The notes below the pieces were generated by a model that saw only the letters and a list, made by a program, of their open reading frames with translations, searched no databases and was not told where the DNA came from. This document shows, piece by piece, positions 62,297-64,000 of a DNA stretch of 64,000 nt. The position numbers and the translations under genes were made by a program. This DNA comes from Ruminococcus sp. YE71 (GTDB taxonomy: Bacteria > Bacillota > Clostridia > Oscillospirales > Ruminococcaceae): assembly GCF_900119155.1 (NCBI RefSeq), contig NZ_FPIR01000003.1, positions 186,001 through 250,000 on the forward strand, read 5' to 3'. Every line of letters starts with the position of its first letter. The stretch's first letter is position 1.

Positions 62297-64000
62297 ATGT
62301 ATACAAAGCTCGCTGAGCATTCTATATTCAAGCGGATAACGGCTGTATTACTATGCCTTGTCATGATGACAGTGCTGATGCCGCAGCTTCCCGTCAGGGC
62401 TCAGACCACAGGAAGGACCGTCCGCGTCGGATGGCACGAAGCGCCCTACTTCATCACCGATGAAAACGGCAGACATTCGGGTTATACATACGATTATCAG
62501 CAGAAGATAGCCGCCTACACGGGCTGGAACTACGAGTACGTGGAGGGCAGCTGGACGGAACTACTGCAAATGCTCAAAAACGGCGAGATAGATATGATGG
62601 GGAACATCTCCTACATGGAGGAGCGTGCGAAGGACATCCTTTACGCTTCCCTGCCGATGGGTACGGAGACCTACTATCTCTTCGTCGCGCCCGACAACAA
62701 GGAGATACAGGCTGACGACACCGCCTCTCTCAACGGCAAGAAGATAGGCGTCGCAAAGGAGAGCATACAGTGTGCGCTCTTCAAGGAGTGGACAGCGTCC
62801 CACGGGATAGACGCCGAGATAGTCGAGATGAGCGGAGCCGCGGAGGAATCCCTGCCCATGCTCGGCAACGGCATCGACGCTTACGTCACGATGGACGTTT
62901 ATGCCAATCTGAAAAAGTATGTGCCCGTGTGGAAGATAGGCTCTTCCGACTACTTCTTCGCGGTCAGCAAGAAAAGCTCCGACCTGCTCAACGACCTCAA
63001 CTACGCGATGAACAGGATACAGGACGAGAACAAGTTTTTCAGTCAGGAGCTGAATGAAAAATACCTGCGGAATTCCGAGACGGCGCTGTTCCTCACCGAC
63101 AGGGAGCTTGAATGGCTGTCGGCTCACAGCACCATCCGCGTGGGCTATCAGGACAACCACCTTGCGTTCTGCGCAAAAGACCCGCGGACGGGCGAACTCA
63201 CGGGCGCTCTGAAGGACTACCTCGACTGCGCTTCGACGGCGCTCGAAAACGCGCAGCTGAGGTTCGAGCCTGTGGCATATCCCACGGTCAGCGAGGCTAT
63301 CGAGGCGCTGAAAAAGGGCGAGATAGACTGCGTTTTCCCTGCGAATATGTCCTATTCCGACAGCGAGTCCGAGGGGCTTGTCATCACGCCCGCGATGATG
63401 AGCACCGAGATGCACGCGGTAGTGCGTTCCTCCGACAAGAAGTCTTTTCTCCAGAAGAAGCGGGTAACGGCGGCGGTCAATCAGGGCAACACGAACTATG
63501 TGCTGTTCCTGAAAGAGAATTTCCCCGACTGGGATATGAAGTACTATGAGAACACCGACGCCGCCCTTGAAGCTGTTGCGGACAAGGAAGCGGACTGCAT
63601 CATCATCAGCAACTACCGTTTCGGCAACATCTCGAAGAAGTGTGAGAAGCTGCATCTTTCCACGGTCTACACGGGCGTGAACATGGACTATTACTTTGCC
63701 GTGCGAAAGGGCGACACCGACCTTTACTCCATCCTTTCGAGGATAACCGTAGCCGTCCCCGACGCGACCATCCACACAGCGCTGACCTACTATTCAGCCG
63801 AGGATGTAAAAACGGGCATCATCGACATCATCAAGGACAATATGCTGATCGTGATGACGGTGATCTCGGCAGTTCTGCTGGTCATCCTGTTACTGCTCCT
63901 GAGGAGCATCAAAGCCGAGAGGAAAGCGATGGCGAAGGAGAGCATGGTAAAGGCGCTGAACAGGAAGGTCTATGTAGACGCGCTGACATCGGTACGCAAC
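62297..64000 (+). CDS. Membrane sensor with two solute-binding domains and GGDEF start, 3' end outside
   Basis: At least 568 aa, open to the window end. RBS CAGGAGGGG. Signal-anchor (ITAVLLCLVMMTVLMPQL), then two SBP_bac_3-type solute-binding domains outside the cell: residues about 38-255 (VRVGWHEAPYFITDENGRHS, MLKNGEIDMMGNISY) and 275-500 (IRVGYQDNHLAFCA, LKKGEIDCVFPANMS). A membrane segment follows (MLIVMTVISAVLLVILLLLL, about 514-533), and the frame ends in VDALTSVRN, the usual opening of a GGDEF diguanylate cyclase domain. It probably links amino-acid-like ligand sensing to c-di-GMP; the catalytic motif itself is beyond the edge. Confidence 0.88.
   Translation, partial: MYTKLAEHSIFKRITAVLLCLVMMTVLMPQLPVRAQTTGRTVRVGWHEAPYFITDENGRHSGYTYDYQQKIAAYTGWNYEYVEGSWTELLQMLKNGEIDMMGNISYMEERAKDILYASLPMGTETYYLFVAPDNKEIQADDTASLNGKKIGVAKESIQCALFKEWTASHGIDAEIVEMSGAAEESLPMLGNGIDAYVTMDVYANLKKYVPVWKIGSSDYFFAVSKKSSDLLNDLNYAMNRIQDENKFFSQELNEKYLRNSETALFLTDRELEWLSAHSTIRVGYQDNHLAFCAKDPRTGELTGALKDYLDCASTALENAQLRFEPVAYPTVSEAIEALKKGEIDCVFPANMSYSDSESEGLVITPAMMSTEMHAVVRSSDKKSFLQKKRVTAAVNQGNTNYVLFLKENFPDWDMKYYENTDAALEAVADKEADCIIISNYRFGNISKKCEKLHLSTVYTGVNMDYYFAVRKGDTDLYSILSRITVAVPDATIHTALTYYSAEDVKTGIIDIIKDNMLIVMTVISAVLLVILLLLLRSIKAERKAMAKESMVKALNRKVYVDALTSVRN

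Overview
The window looks like chromosome from a GC-rich (my estimate about 57-58%) gut or rumen Clostridium-class Firmicute close to Ruminococcus (Oscillospiraceae). Reasons: a secreted GH53 galactanase ending in a type I dockerin, a DUF4364 protein, the cdaA-cdaR pair, aggAgg-type ribosome binding sites, and many near-consensus TTGACA-17-TATAAT promoters. Species assignment is inference; nothing here identifies it uniquely.

Layout. 0-5 kb: end of a cobyrinate a,c-diamide synthase gene, a DUF2975/XRE pair, a 780-bp nest of inverted repeats, and a greA-atpD-atpC operon in which the F1 beta and (short) epsilon genes stand without the rest of an ATP synthase operon. 5-9.6 kb: a lower-GC sensor/ABC-transporter module (response regulator, ATPase, permease, histidine kinase) ending in the broken tail of a large serine recombinase, so probably old mobile-element cargo. 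9.6-13.7 kb: a leftward redox cluster (membrane protein, atypical SDR, flavin-reductase-like protein, flavodoxin/ferredoxin EFR1 protein, and a protein resembling ferredoxin-dependent bilin reductases). 14-22 kb: a 1015-aa zinc-ribbon/FN3 protein followed by aroB-aroA-NUDIX-small protein-aroC-DUF4364. 22-24 kb: a cysteine-hydrolase-like protein that lacks the catalytic cysteine, then a 1.15-kb array of five related, probably structured RNA units. 24-33 kb: two-component system, AEC transporter, ArsR/methyltransferase/HMA/P1B-ATPase metal operon, aldo/keto reductase, lipid kinase, and a promoter-terminator pair that looks like a small RNA gene. 33-44 kb: LuxR-type two-component system, FAD protein-cdaR-cdaA (c-di-AMP synthesis), a C39-like exported protein with DUF308, LMW phosphatase, and a LacI-fold/AraC regulator. 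44-49 kb: secreted metallopeptidase, dockerin-bearing galactanase, Tim44-like protein. 49-56 kb: an accessory block bounded by 59-bp direct repeats, with an alpha/beta hydrolase operon and a MacB-like ABC exporter behind a decayed DtxR-type regulator whose operator-like boxes remain. 56-64 kb: MalY-type lyase, flavin reductase-like protein, GH2 beta-galactosidase with a divergent AraC regulator, and the start of a periplasmic-binding/GGDEF protein cut by the window edge.

Genes that plausibly work together: secreted GH53 (galactan to galacto-oligosaccharides) with intracellular GH2 beta-galactosidase and its AraC regulator; aroB/aroA/aroC in the shikimate pathway; ArsR, a free HMA domain and an HMA-less P1B ATPase in metal export; CdaA with its regulator CdaR. 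A family of short palindromic GC-rich repeats sits at many gene borders (about 2.0-2.8, 9.3, 13.9, 28.26, 33.0, 35.5, 39.7, 42.35 and 57.5 kb). No tRNA, rRNA, CRISPR array or intact transposase was recognised. All protein names come from reading motifs by eye; no database search was run.
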